Origin: an uncultured Oscillospiraceae bacterium
Lineage (GTDB): Bacteria > Bacillota > Clostridia > Oscillospirales > Ruminococcaceae
Direction of reading: 5' to 3'
NCBI GenBank assembly: GCA_949743955.1
Contig: CATJVQ010000022.1
Location: forward strand, 61,445-125,444
DNA length: 64,000 nucleotides
Both the position numbers and the translations under genes were made by a program. Positions 35,082-45,011 of the stretch are shown one piece after another. Position 1 is the first letter of the stretch, and each line of letters starts with the position of its first letter. Below the pieces are notes generated by a model. It had not been told where the DNA came from. It did not search any database and was given only the letters and a program-made list of their open reading frames with translations.

Positions 35082-36121
35082 AGCGCACCCCCCGCCGCCT
35101 CCAGGCATTCCCGATACCGCGCATGACCTTCCCGGATCCGCTGCTCGTCCGGGCCGAAAAAGTACATGTCCCCGGCCGCGACGGAGATATACACCGCCTC
35201 CCCGGCGCAGAAGCTCTTATCCTGCGTCTTGACCATGACATCCCCGTCCCGCAGGCGGACCTTGTAGTGGGTTTCCGAACCGAGCATCTCGCGGGTAACG
35301 ATATTCCCCGCCGCGCAGTAGCCCGCCGCCGCGTGTTCCCGGCACAGCCGGACCACCTCCGGGCGGTACCCCAGCCGGCATCCGTTTTCCATCGCCAGCA
35401 GGTTCATCGGCGGCGTTCCGATAAACTGGGCGGTGAAGACGTTGTTCGGATCGTCGTAGATCTCCTCGGGCGACCCCTTCTGCTGGATTTCCCCCTTGTT
35501 CATCAGGACAATGGTGTCCGCCATGGACATGGCCTCCACCTGATCGTGGGTCACATAGACAAACGTGGCCCCCAGGCGCTTCTGGAGCTCGATAAGCTCC
35601 CCGCGCATCTGGACGCGCAGCTTGGCGTCCAGATTGGATAGCGGCTCGTCCATCAGGAAGATCTTCGGCGTCTTCACCATGGCCCGGGCCAGCGCGACCC
35701 GCTGCCGCTGCCCGCCGGAAAGCTGCGACGGGCTCTTCTGGAGCTGATCCAGCAGACCGACGATCTGGCTGTATTCATTCACCAGCTTGTCCCGTTCTTC
35801 CTTCGGCATGCGGATATTCTTTAACCCGAACACGATATTTTCACGCACGTTCATCGTGGGATACAAAGCGTAATTTTGGAACACCATCGCAATACCGCGC
35901 TTGGCCGGTTCGAGGTCCGTGATATCCTTCCCGTCCATCAGGCACCTGCCGGAGGAGGCGGGCCCTATCCCGGCGATAATGCGCAGAAGCGTTGTCTTGC
36001 CGCAGCCGGACGGGCCAACTAGGACGGTAAACTTCCCGTCCTCAATGGTCAGGTTCAGGTTCTCCATCACCTTCGCCGATCCAAACGATTTGCAGATATT
36101 CTGAAATTCTATGCCAGCCAT
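35078..36121 (-). CDS. Sugar ABC transporter ATPase, MsmK/UgpC/MalK type
   Basis: This 347-residue ATPase has Walker A GPSGCGKTT, signature LSGGQRQRVALARAM, Walker B IFLMDEPLSNLD and switch THDQVEAMSMAD. A C-terminal TOBE/regulatory domain of about 110 residues marks the CUT1 class. The ATG at 36121 has GAGGGG 7 bases upstream; the long in-frame extension lies within the HAD gene and is not coding. Such ATPases often serve several importers, and this one may also power the permeases at 9.2-11 kb, which lack one. Confidence 0.94.
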   Translation of the reverse strand: MAGIEFQNICKSFGSAKVMENLNLTIEDGKFTVLVGPSGCGKTTLLRIIAGIGPASSGRCLMDGKDITDLEPAKRGIAMVFQNYALYPTMNVRENIVFGLKNIRMPKEERDKLVNEYSQIVGLLDQLQKSPSQLSGGQRQRVALARAMVKTPKIFLMDEPLSNLDAKLRVQMRGELIELQKRLGATFVYVTHDQVEAMSMADTIVLMNKGEIQQKGSPEEIYDDPNNVFTAQFIGTPPMNLLAMENGCRLGYRPEVVRLCREHAAAGYCAAGNIVTREMLGSETHYKVRLRDGDVMVKTQDKSFCAGEAVYISVAAGDMYFFGPDEQRIREGHARYRECLEAAGGAL

Positions 36122-36147
36122 ATGCCGATCCCCTCTTTCACTCCCGT

Positions 36148-36960
36148 TTAGTCCGCTTTGTTCAGGACATATTTCCGTATAGCCTTTCCCACGCCGTTGT
36201 GGAAGCAGTCGTCCGTCGTGGCTTTGGCAATCTGTTTGAGCTCCACGACGGCGTTGTTCATCGCGATGCCAAAGCCGACATTGAGAATCATTTCGATGTC
36301 GTTGGCGCTGTCGCCGATGCCGATGGTGTTTTCGATGGGGATCTGAATCGCGTCCAGTATGCGCTTGATCCCCAAGGTCTTGCTCTCCCCGCGGATGATG
36401 CCCTCCGAGTAGCCGTTCATCTTGTACAGGTAGAACCACGGGTGCAGGATCCGGCGCTCCTCCTCGGTGACCTCCCCCTCCATCGTGATTTTGGAAATCT
36501 GCGCCCCCTTATAGCGGGTGATAAAATCGTCTGGGGATGTCACCGGCTTTGTTGTCGCGTTTTCCACCGTGCGGTAATTCTCTGTCTCCCCCTCAAACTG
36601 GCACCATTTCCCAATTCTCAGATAGAGCTCCGACACCCTGCACAATACGTCCTCCGCAATCGTCCGGTGGTAATAGGTCTCCCCGCCGAGGAGGATGTGC
36701 GCCCCGCCCCCGGCGATGATGCCGTCGATATAAGGGGCGCCGCGCAGGGACTCCTGAAGGAACGCGTAAGAACGCCCCGTGTTTAAAAAGAACATGTGCC
36801 CAAGCTCTCTGGCCTCTATCAGCTGGTCGATATCGTACTGTGACGGACGCTCCCCTTCTCCTATCAGTGTGCCGTCAATATCCAAAAAAATCGCTTTCCG
36901 GCCGGAAACAACCATAGGTGCATTTTTCTCTCCTCCCATTTGGCAGTCTGTTTGCATCAT
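36148..36960 (-). CDS. Cof-type HAD hydrolase
   Basis: This protein of up to 270 residues has HAD motif I FLDIDGTLIG, motif II NTGRS, motif III Lys in KTLGIKRIL and motif IV IGIGDSANDIEM, with a C2-type cap between. These enzymes dephosphorylate sugar phosphates or similar metabolites. Several in-frame starts exist; ATG 36915 (MVVSGRKAIFLD) lies just before motif I, with GGAGGAG about 15 bases upstream, so the N-terminus is uncertain. It is the first gene of the importer operon, divergent from an AraC regulator. Confidence 0.88.
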   Translation of the reverse strand: MMQTDCQMGGEKNAPMVVSGRKAIFLDIDGTLIGEGERPSQYDIDQLIEARELGHMFFLNTGRSYAFLQESLRGAPYIDGIIAGGGAHILLGGETYYHRTIAEDVLCRVSELYLRIGKWCQFEGETENYRTVENATTKPVTSPDDFITRYKGAQISKITMEGEVTEEERRILHPWFYLYKMNGYSEGIIRGESKTLGIKRILDAIQIPIENTIGIGDSANDIEMILNVGFGIAMNNAVVELKQIAKATTDDCFHNGVGKAIRKYVLNKAD

Positions 36961-37044
36961 TTTATTTCAGGAAAGCATTGGGCAAAATACACGGATTCCA
37001 TTCGTGCTTTGTGATATTTTTTATAATTTCTCGATTTCGTTTTT

Positions 37045-37073
37045 ATCATAACAGATTATTGTGGCCGCTCCAA
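37045..37073 (-). promoter_or_regulatory. Probable promoter of the HAD/sugar ABC operon
   Basis: Minus strand: TTGGAG (37073-37068), 17 bp, TATGAT (37050-37045). The poor -35 box fits dependence on the divergent AraC activator. Confidence 0.5.
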
Positions 37074-37093
37074 TGTAAAAACCTCTAAAAAAA

Positions 37094-37122
37094 TTGATAT
37101 ATCCTCTATTCTTCACTATAAT
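37094..37122 (+). promoter_or_regulatory. Sigma-A promoter of the AraC gene
   Basis: TTGATA (37094-37099), 17 bp, TATAAT (37117-37122), placed back to back with the HAD promoter. Confidence 0.78.
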
Positions 37123-37186
37123 AGAAATCAGGGTGTTCCCCTATACCATTCTGCTTTTCTATGGTCTTGACTAAAGGAGCCATACC

Positions 37187-37978
37187 ATGCTGATGATCAA
37201 CGTCCGGCACAACTGGCCGGAGCATCCTCCCTACACCATGACACGCGCTCACGGAAACACTGAATACATCCTGCTCCATTTTTACGACGCAGGGGATATT
37301 TCGATTAATCAGAAGCCCATCCACGTTCTCCCCAATGCCGTCATCGTCCTCTCCCCTCAGACGGAGTATGCCTGCCTGTCCCCCGATTCCTACCGCCTGG
37401 ACTGGATGTGCATAGTCGGTAACCTGCCCGATACCATGCGTATCTACGGACTGGCCCCGGATATCCTGTATCAGCCGTCGAACACGGTGGAGCAGATCAC
37501 CGATATCATTGAAAACCTGGAGTTTGAATTTTATGCACGCCACTTCTGGTGGTACCGCTATGTCGACATCAAAATCGAGGAGCTGCTGATGCTCATCAGC
37601 GGGAATATTTCTCAGACATCGCCTGTCCCCCCGGAAGTCAGCCTGATGCACCGGTTTCAGTCGCTGCATCTGGAGATGAGCGCCTATCCCGAGCGCGACT
37701 GGTGTGTCAAAAATATCGCCAGCCGTATCGGGATCTGCGAGTCCCGCGTCTATGTCGAATACCGCGCGCTGTATGGAACCTCCCCCGCGCAGGATATCAT
37801 CGCCATGCGCATTGAGAAGGCAAAAACGCTGTTTAATCAGGGGCTGAGTATCTCTGAAACAGCGGAGTCCTGCGGGTATAACGATGTCTCCCACTTTATC
37901 CGCCAGTTCCACAAGCAGGAGGGGCTCTCCCCGTTAAAATACATCCAGTTCAGAAAACGGGAGGCCGGGCGCCGCTGA
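37187..37978 (+). CDS. AraC family transcriptional regulator
   Basis: This 263-residue protein has an N-terminal cupin-like ligand domain (HGNTEYILLHFYDAGDISIN) and a C-terminal double HTH. The first HTH is at about 172-191 (NIASRIGICESRVYVEYRAL) and the second ends in the AraC signature GYNDVSHFIRQFHKQEGLSP. AAGGAG precedes the ATG by 8 bases. It sits between the divergent importer operon and the GH31 genes and is the natural regulator of both. Confidence 0.92.
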   Translation: MLMINVRHNWPEHPPYTMTRAHGNTEYILLHFYDAGDISINQKPIHVLPNAVIVLSPQTEYACLSPDSYRLDWMCIVGNLPDTMRIYGLAPDILYQPSNTVEQITDIIENLEFEFYARHFWWYRYVDIKIEELLMLISGNISQTSPVPPEVSLMHRFQSLHLEMSAYPERDWCVKNIASRIGICESRVYVEYRALYGTSPAQDIIAMRIEKAKTLFNQGLSISETAESCGYNDVSHFIRQFHKQEGLSPLKYIQFRKREAGRR

Positions 37979-38039
37979 CACATTTCCGGTTTATTCCTCT
38001 CGGAGGGGAGATTTCAGTGATTTTCAGCCGCCGCCCCCG

Positions 38040-38068
38040 TTGTCTTTGCGGAAAGATAAGAGTACAAT
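38040..38068 (+). promoter_or_regulatory. Promoter of the GH31 pair
   Basis: TTGTCT (38040-38045), 17 bp, TACAAT (38063-38068), about 55 bases before the first GH31 start. Confidence 0.7.
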
Positions 38069-38124
38069 GTCTGTAAGAGATCCTTTACAGAAAAACGCCA
38101 GGATCATCATGGAGGGGGACAGAG

Positions 38125-40198
38125 ATGAAATTTCAGGAGGACAAATCCGCGCTGCTGTTTTTCCATCAGGGGGAGCGTGTGCGCATTGAGCCGTGGGGGG
38201 AAGATTCCCTGCGTGTGCGGGCGACTATGCTGCCGGACTTCACCGGCCGCAGCTGGGCGCTGACCGAGGCTGTGGAGAAAACGAAGACACAGATCCGCAT
38301 CGAGGAAGTAGACCACTGGGTGGGTGACGGCACCATCGACAAACGGGAGCAGGCGTCCATCGTCAACGGGCGCATCAAGGCGGTGGTGAATCATGCCGGC
38401 GTCCTTTCCTTCTACCGGGACGATCGGCTGATCCTGCGGGAATATTTCCGCAATTACGACGGCACCATTTCCCCCGAAAGCCGCTGCCTAAAAATCGTGG
38501 GCCGGGAGTGGAAGGGCGTTATCGGCGGGAGGGATTACGACTTCAAGCAGGAAGTTTGCAGCGGGCGGGGGGGGAAACAGCTTAAACGTCAAATTCGAGA
38601 GCGGCCGGGGGGAGAAGATCTTCGGCATGGGGCAGTATCAGCAGCAGTGCATGGACATGAGCGGCTGTGTGCTGGAATTGGCCCAGCGCAACTCGCAGAT
38701 TTCTGTCCCCTTCGCGGTATCCTCTCTGGGGTACGGGTTCCTGTGGAATAACCCATCCGTCGGTCAGGTGGTGTTCGGCAAAAACTACTATGAGTGGGTC
38801 TCCCGCTCCACCCGGGAAATGGACTACTGGATCACCGCTGCCGGCACGCCCAAGGAGATTCTGGAGCGCTACACGGCCGCGACCGGCCGCGCCGGGATGT
38901 TCCCGGAGGACCGGATGGGCCTGTGGCAGTGCAAGCTGCGTTACCGCACGCAGGACGAGGTCCTCTCCGTGGCGAGGCAGTACCAGAAAGAGGGCATCAA
39001 GATCGATCAGATCGTCATCGACTTTTTCCACTGGACGGTGCAGGGGGACTGGAAGTTCGATAAGACGTACTGGCCCGACCCGAAGGCGATGGTGGACGAG
39101 CTGCATGCGATGGGGATCAAGGTGATCGTGTCGGTGTGGCCGTCGGTGGACCGGCGGTCGGAGAACTTCGCCCCGATGCTCGAGCGCGGCCTCCTCATGC
39201 GCACAGAGCGCGGCGCAGCTCAGACCTATGACTACCAAGGCGACTGCGTGGAGATCGACGTCTTCAACCCCGAGACACGGCAGTATGTGTGGGACGTGTG
39301 CAAACGGAACTACTACAACTACGGCATCGACGCTTTCTGGCTGGACAACTCCGAGCCGGATTTAGGTGTCTACGACTTCGACCACTACCGCTACTGCGAC
39401 GGCCCGGCCCTCTCCATCAGCAACCAGTATCCGCAGTGGTTCAGCCGCACGTTCTATGACGCGATGAAAAAGGAGCGGGACGAGCCCGTCGTCAACCTGC
39501 TGCGATGCTGCTGGGCGGGGTCGCAGAAGTACGGCAACGTCGTCTGGAGCGGGGACGTGCCGAGCACGTTCGAGGCGTTCGCGGATCAGCTCCAGTGCGG
39601 GCTCAATATGGGCTTAGCCGGTATCCCCTGGTGGACGACCGACGTCGGCGGCTTCATGACGGACGATGTAAATGATCCGGCCTTCCGCCAGCTTCTGATC
39701 CGGTGGTATCAGTTCGCGGTCTATTCGCCCGTCCTGCGCATGCACGGGGACCGCGGGCCCTACAACATCCCCGCGCTCGACGACCGCGACTGGGGCGGCG
39801 GGTACCTGCATACCGGCCAGCCGAACGAGCTGTGGAGCTACGGCGAGGAGGTTTATGCCGTCCTGCGCAAATATTACGAGATCCGCGTCTCGCTGCACGA
39901 CTATATTAAGTCCCTCTATGAGGAGGCGCACGAAAACGGCTCCCCGCTTCTGCGGGCCATGTTCTATGAGTTCCCTGAGGACGAAAAGTGCTGGACTTTG
40001 CAGGATCAATACATGTTCGGCAGCCGGTACCTCGTAGCGCCCATCTTCCATCTGGACGAGTTTTCCCGCGAGGTCTATCTGCCCGCCGGACGGTGGCGCC
40101 TGACCTCGACGGGGGAGGTCTTCACCGGGGGCCGCACCGTGCATGTGGACGCGCCGGTGGAGTATATGCCGGTCTTTGAGAAGCTCGCGGACGAGTAA
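38125..40198 (+). pseudogene. GH31 glycosidase interrupted by a frameshift in a G8 run
   Basis: The N-terminal reading frame (from ATG 38125, GGAGGGGG upstream) runs correctly to about residue 147 (GGRDYDFKQEVCSG). The homologous sequence then continues in the next frame (GNSLNVKF, then KIFGMGQYQQ) to the stop at 40198. The switch coincides with eight G at 38567-38574; seven would restore one frame of 690 codons, matching the 678-residue paralogue downstream. The catalytic parts are intact: nucleophile Asp in FWLDNSEPD and acid/base Asp in WSGDVPSTFEAF. It is either a sequencing error, a phase-variable tract or a recent inactivation. The likely activity is alpha-xylosidase or alpha-glucosidase. 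Confidence 0.85.
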
Positions 40199-40215
40199 AA
40201 CATAGGAGGGTATGT

Positions 40216-42252
40216 ATGCTTTCGGCCGAGAAGAATCGGATCGTATTCGGGTGGGACGCGGAGACCGTCGTCATCGAAGCGTGGGGGAAAGACGCCCTGC
40301 GTGTGCGCGCGGCGAAGCTCCCAGAAATCCCGGAGACGGAATGGGCGCTGACAAAGTCGGACAGGGAATGGACAGCGCAGACGCAGGCAGGCGCAGGGTA
40401 TGCGGAGATCGTAAACGGCAAAATCAAAGGGACCATCGACCGCTCCGGCAAGATCATTTTCCGGAATCAGGACGGGAAGATTCTGCTTGAGGAATTCGTG
40501 CGCAACAGGAAGCAGTATGACTTCGGGCCGGACGTTGTGCCCAGCGGCTTCGCCTCCGCGCTCGACATCGAGGCGCGTGAGTTTCGGCCTATCCTGGGCG
40601 GCGACTATGCGCTCACTGTCCGCTTTGAATCGGATCCCGAGGAGAAGATCTACGGGATGGGGCAGTATCAGCAGCCGAACCTTGACTGCAAGGGCTGTGA
40701 ACTGGAGCTGGCCCACCGGAATTCACAGGCGAGTGTCCCGTTCGCCGTTTCCAGCCTTGGTTACGGTTTCCTGTGGAACAACCCGGCCGTGGGCAGGGTG
40801 AGCTTTGCAAAGAACGTGACAGTGTGGACAGCCAGCTCTACCCGCGTGATGGATTACTGGATCACCGCCGGGGACACGCCCGCCGAAATTTTGGAAAATT
40901 ACTGCCGTGTCGCCGGGACACCGCCGATGATGCCGGACTGGGCCATGGGCTTCTGGCAGAGCAAGCTGCGCTACCAGACCCAGGACGAGCTCCTCTCGGT
41001 CGCGCGTGAGTACAAACGCCGGGGCGTGCCGCTTTCTGTCATCGTCGTCGACTTTTTCCACTGGACGATGCAGGGGGAGTGGAAATTCGATAAGAAATAC
41101 TGGCCCGACCCGCAGGCGATGGTCGATGAGCTCCGGGAGATGGGCGTGCAGCTGATGGTCTCCATCTGGCCGACAGTCGATCACCGCAGCGAAAACTTTC
41201 ACGAGATGGAGGAGAAGGGCTACCTCATCCGCACCGATCGCGGCCAGCGCATCTCCATGACATTCCAGGGCAACACTGTCCATTTCGACGCCACCAATCC
41301 GGCGGCCCGAGAGTATGTGTGGGATATCGTCCGGAAAAACTATTTTGACTATGGCATCCGCCTCTTCTGGCTCGACGAAGCGGAGCCGGAGTATAATTAT
41401 TACGATTTTGATCTCTACCGCTACCACCTCGGCCCGGATGTGCAGATCGGCAACCTCTACCCTATGCTGTATGCACGTGGATTTTACGAGGGGATGCGCC
41501 GGGAGGGGATGGAAAACATCATCAATCTGGTCCGCTGCGCGTGGGCCGGAAGCCAGCGGTACGGCGCGCTTGTCTGGTCCGGCGACATTGACTCCAGCTT
41601 CCGCAGCCTGCGCAACCAGTTCGCGGCGGGGTTAAATATGGGCATGGCCGGGATCCTGTGGTGGACCACCGACATCGGCGGCTTCCACGGCGGCGAGGCG
41701 TCCAGCATGGAATTCCGCGAATGCTTTGTCCGCTGGTTTGAATATGGGACATTCTGCGCTGTCATGCGGCTGCACGGCGACAGGGAACCCCATTCGCTCC
41801 CGCTTTCGGCGGAGGGCGGCGGGACATGCCCGTCCGGCGCGGCCAACGAGATTTGGAGCTACGGCGAGGATGTCTATGCGATCTGCAAATTCTACATCGG
41901 CCTGCGCTCCAGAATGCAGCCGTACATCCGCGAGCAGATGAAAGCCGCCCACGAGAGGGGGCTGCCGCCCATGCGTACGCTGTTCTTCGGTTTCCCGCAG
42001 GACAGCATGTCGTGGCAGGTGGAGGACGAATTCCTATTCGGCCCGGACCTTCTGATAGCGCCCATCCTGTATGCCGGCATGCGGGAGAGGGAGGTCTATC
42101 TCCCGGCGGGAGAGGAGTGGAAAAATCTCTGGACAGGCGAAACGGTCCCGGGCGGACAGACGGTTACGGTATCCGCGCCGCTGGAACAGATCCCGGTGTT
42201 CCTGCGCGTAGGCGCGGGGGCGGAATTGGAGCATCTGCTCGATAAAGATTGA
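40216..42252 (+). CDS. GH31 family alpha-glycosidase (alpha-xylosidase/alpha-glucosidase)
   Basis: This 678-residue enzyme has the full GH31 layout: an N-terminal beta-sandwich, a TIM barrel with nucleophile Asp in LFWLDEAEPEYN (about residue 388) and acid/base Asp in VWSGDIDSSF (about residue 457), and C-terminal beta domains. VIVVDFFHWTMQGEWKFD and WPDPQAMVDELREMG are typical of the YicI-like branch. No signal peptide, so intracellular. The start at 40216 has GGAGGG 7 bases upstream. It follows its frameshifted paralogue by 17 bases and may compensate for it. Confidence 0.93.
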   Translation: MLSAEKNRIVFGWDAETVVIEAWGKDALRVRAAKLPEIPETEWALTKSDREWTAQTQAGAGYAEIVNGKIKGTIDRSGKIIFRNQDGKILLEEFVRNRKQYDFGPDVVPSGFASALDIEAREFRPILGGDYALTVRFESDPEEKIYGMGQYQQPNLDCKGCELELAHRNSQASVPFAVSSLGYGFLWNNPAVGRVSFAKNVTVWTASSTRVMDYWITAGDTPAEILENYCRVAGTPPMMPDWAMGFWQSKLRYQTQDELLSVAREYKRRGVPLSVIVVDFFHWTMQGEWKFDKKYWPDPQAMVDELREMGVQLMVSIWPTVDHRSENFHEMEEKGYLIRTDRGQRISMTFQGNTVHFDATNPAAREYVWDIVRKNYFDYGIRLFWLDEAEPEYNYYDFDLYRYHLGPDVQIGNLYPMLYARGFYEGMRREGMENIINLVRCAWAGSQRYGALVWSGDIDSSFRSLRNQFAAGLNMGMAGILWWTTDIGGFHGGEASSMEFRECFVRWFEYGTFCAVMRLHGDREPHSLPLSAEGGGTCPSGAANEIWSYGEDVYAICKFYIGLRSRMQPYIREQMKAAHERGLPPMRTLFFGFPQDSMSWQVEDEFLFGPDLLIAPILYAGMREREVYLPAGEEWKNLWTGETVPGGQTVTVSAPLEQIPVFLRVGAGAELEHLLDKD

Positions 42253-42333
42253 GGATAAACATTTTGCCGGCCTTTTCAAAGGGCATCGCAGGCCGGTGGA
42301 AAAATGAAGCTGGGATAGTAAGAAAAACGAGAA

Positions 42334-42368
42334 AAACTCCGGATCGCAATTTCTGCGATCCGGAGTTT
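42334..42368. terminator. Bidirectional terminator
   Basis: The stem ACTCCGGATCGCA / TGCGATCCGGAGT, with flanking A and T runs, lies between converging GH31 and livF genes. Confidence 0.9.
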
Positions 42369-42392
42369 CGTTCGTTTATTCAGGATGCCGCA

Positions 42393-43100
42393 TCAACCGC
42401 CGAGGTACGCCTTTTTGATCTCGGGGCTCTCGATGAGTTCTTTCCCGAGCCCGGTCGTGACGATCTTCCCCGTCTCGAGCACATACCCGCGGTGGGCAAC
42501 GGTGAGCGCCATCTGGGCGTTCTGCTCGACGAGCAGGATCGTGGATCCCTTCTGGTTAAGGCGCTGGATGATATCGAAAATTTGCTCCACGAGGATAGGC
42601 GCAAGGCCCATCGACGGTTCGTCGAGCATCAGCAGCTTCGGATGGGACATGAGCGCCCGGCCCATGGCGAGCATCTGCTGCTCGCCGCCGGAGAGCGTAC
42701 CCGCCACCTGGCGCCGCCGCTCCTTAAGGCGCGGGAACTGCTCGAAGACGGCCTCCAAATCCTCCGGGATGCGCGAGGGGGGCTGGGTAAAGGCACCCAT
42801 CTCCAGATTCTCTTGCACCGTCATCTGCAAAAAGACGCGCCGCCCCTCCGGCACCTGCGCGAGCCCCCGCGAAACCAGCTTGTGTGCCGGGACATTGCTG
42901 ATGTTCGTATCCCCAAAGAGGATGGATCCCGTCCGGCTGCGCAGAAGCCCCGAGATGGTCTGGAGCGTCGTCGTCTTGCCCGCGCCGTTCGCGCCGATGA
43001 GGGTGACAATTTCCCCCTCGTCCACATAGAAAGAGACATCCTTGATGGCATGGATGGCGCCGTAATAGACATTGATGTTTTCCACCTGTAAAAGCGCCAT
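42393..43100 (-). CDS. livF: Branched-chain amino acid-type ABC transporter ATPase LivF
   Basis: This 235-residue ATPase has Walker A GANGAGKTTT, signature LSGGEQQMLAMGRAL and Walker B LLMLDEPSMGLAP, with the LivF-type ending YVLETGKIV. It is the second ATPase of a complete LivFGMHJ importer for hydrophobic amino acids, or sometimes amides or urea. Its start follows the LivG stop by 1 base. Confidence 0.95.
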   Translation of the reverse strand: MALLQVENINVYYGAIHAIKDVSFYVDEGEIVTLIGANGAGKTTTLQTISGLLRSRTGSILFGDTNISNVPAHKLVSRGLAQVPEGRRVFLQMTVQENLEMGAFTQPPSRIPEDLEAVFEQFPRLKERRRQVAGTLSGGEQQMLAMGRALMSHPKLLMLDEPSMGLAPILVEQIFDIIQRLNQKGSTILLVEQNAQMALTVAHRGYVLETGKIVTTGLGKELIESPEIKKAYLGG

Positions 43101-43101
43101 A

Positions 43102-43950
43102 TCACTCTTCCCCCTTCTTGCCGAGATACGCCTCGATGACCACGGGATTATTGGTGATCTGCTCCGGCGTCCCCTTGGCGATGATCTGCCCGAAGTTGAG
43201 GACGCAGATCGTCTCGCAGATGCCCATGACCAGATTCATGTCGTGCTCGATGAGCAGGATGGCGATCTGGAACGTGTCGCGGATTTTCACGATGTTGTCC
43301 ATCAGCTCCGCTGTCTCCGAGGGGTTCATCCCCGCGGCGGGCTCGTCGAGGAGCAGGAGGCTCGGGCCTGTCGCCAGCGCACGGACGATCTCCAGCCTGC
43401 GCTGGGCGCCGTAGGGGAGAGAGCCCGCCTTCACGTTCGCCAGATCCGCCATCTCGAAGATGGAGAGGAGATCGAGGCTCCGCTCGTGCGCAGCCTTTTC
43501 CTCCTTCCAGTATTTCGGCAGGCGGAAGATGCCGCTCCACATCCCGTAGTTAATGTGGTTGTGGAGGCCGAGCTTGACGTTATCCTCCACGGTGAGGTTG
43601 TCAAAGAGGCGGATGTTTTGGAACGTGCGCGCGATGCCGGCGCGGTTGACCTGCACTGTCGTCATGCGCGAAGTCTCCTGGCCGTTTAGGAGGATGGATC
43701 CGCGTGTCGGCTGGTAGACCTTCGTGAGGAGGTTGAAGACCGTCGTCTTGCCTGCGCCGTTCGGGCCGATGAGTCCGGCGATCTCGGTGCGGCCGATGGC
43801 CATGTCGAAGTCGCTCACGGCGGTCAGACCGCCGAAGTCGATGCCGAGGTGGCGGCATTCGAGGATGGGGGGGCTGCCGGCGTCGCGCTCCGGGATGAGG
43901 TTTGTGCTCGGGACCGGGACCAGCTTGACCGGCGGAAGCCGCTTATTCAT
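43102..43950 (-). CDS. livG: Branched-chain amino acid-type ABC transporter ATPase LivG
   Basis: This 282-residue ATPase has Walker A GPNGAGKTT, LivG hallmarks GIARTFQNIRLF and LPYGAQRRLEIVRAL, and Walker B LLLLDEPAAGMNP. A 35-residue N-terminal extension precedes the domain. The ATG at 43950 is set by AAGGAGGG 7 bases upstream and overlaps the end of livM by 8 bases. Confidence 0.95.
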   Translation of the reverse strand: MNKRLPPVKLVPVPSTNLIPERDAGSPPILECRHLGIDFGGLTAVSDFDMAIGRTEIAGLIGPNGAGKTTVFNLLTKVYQPTRGSILLNGQETSRMTTVQVNRAGIARTFQNIRLFDNLTVEDNVKLGLHNHINYGMWSGIFRLPKYWKEEKAAHERSLDLLSIFEMADLANVKAGSLPYGAQRRLEIVRALATGPSLLLLDEPAAGMNPSETAELMDNIVKIRDTFQIAILLIEHDMNLVMGICETICVLNFGQIIAKGTPEQITNNPVVIEAYLGKKGEE

Positions 43951-45001
43951 GGACGCTCCCTCCTTTCTCCCGCGCGAGGCGGGCAAACGGGCGTGCCAGG
44001 AAATTCTTGATGGTGTCGTTATTTGTCACGAGCATGACAAGGATAAGGACAATCGCATACACCAGCATGCGGTAATCGGAGAACTGGCGCAGGGCCTCCG
44101 GCAGGATGGTGAGCGCCGCGGCAGCCACGATGGAGCCGAACATATTCCCGAGACCACCGAGCACCACGAACACCAGCACAAGGATAGACGTATTGAAATC
44201 GAACTTGTTGGCGGTGAAGGTAGAATAGTTCATGGCGAAGAGGGTCCCCGCTGCGCCGGCCATGGCGGCGGAGGTGACAAAGGCCATGAGCTTATATCGC
44301 GTGATGTTGATCCCCACGCTCTCGGCGGCGATGCGGTTGTCGCGAACGGCCATGATGGCGCGCCCGGACCGGCTGCCGACAAGGTTGAAGACCACGAACA
44401 GCGCAAGAAGGATGAGGATAAACCCGGCGGTGAAGGTGGAGATCTTCTGGATGCCGCCGATGCCCATCGGTCCGCCGATGATGAGGCTGTGTCCCTCCTC
44501 GAGGTGCGTATTGTCGGAGATGAGGCTCATGTGGAGTCCCCGGCTGTCTACACCAAGGAAGAGGTTATTGAAGAAGCTCTTGATAATTTCCCCGAACGCG
44601 AGGGTGACAATGGCGAGATAATCCCCGCCGAGCCGGAGCACCGGGATACCGATGAGGAAGCCGACAGCGGCGGCAAACAGCGCGCCGACAGCCATCGAAA
44701 GAGCCAGCCGCAGCGGCGCAAAGGGGACAAGATCCTGCAAAATCACAGCGCAGGTGACACCCGTGAACGCGCCCACGCTCATGAATCCGGCGTGCCCGAG
44801 GGAGAGCTCCCCGAGGATGCCGACCGTGAGATTTAAGGAGATGGCCATCACGACGTATGCGCAGATGGGCACGAGCATCCCCTTGAGGGACGAGGAGAGC
44901 GCGCCCATCCCGCCGAGGAGCTGGATGATGAGGAACGCTGCCGCGACGGCGGCATAGGTCTGGGTCTGCCTGCGGGTATTTTTGGAGAGTAAACGTTTCA
45001 T
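43943..45001 (-). CDS. livM: Branched-chain amino acid-type ABC transporter permease LivM
   Basis: This 352-residue permease has about nine helices, with GELSLGHAGFMSVGAFTG and the permease loop RDNRIAAESVGINITRYKLM. The start at 45001 (MKRLLSKNTRR) is 10 bases after the LivH stop; the longer frame extension is read through livH out of frame. Confidence 0.94.
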   Translation of the reverse strand: MKRLLSKNTRRQTQTYAAVAAAFLIIQLLGGMGALSSSLKGMLVPICAYVVMAISLNLTVGILGELSLGHAGFMSVGAFTGVTCAVILQDLVPFAPLRLALSMAVGALFAAAVGFLIGIPVLRLGGDYLAIVTLAFGEIIKSFFNNLFLGVDSRGLHMSLISDNTHLEEGHSLIIGGPMGIGGIQKISTFTAGFILILLALFVVFNLVGSRSGRAIMAVRDNRIAAESVGINITRYKLMAFVTSAAMAGAAGTLFAMNYSTFTANKFDFNTSILVLVFVVLGGLGNMFGSIVAAAALTILPEALRQFSDYRMLVYAIVLILVMLVTNNDTIKNFLARPFARLAREKGGSVHE

Positions 45002-45011
45002 TCCCTGCACC

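Noticed and set aside
33513..35126. 537-codon plus-strand open frame across the permease genes
   Set aside because: Charged, repetitive translation typical of the opposite strand of membrane-protein genes. The minus strand carries EAA loops and helices.
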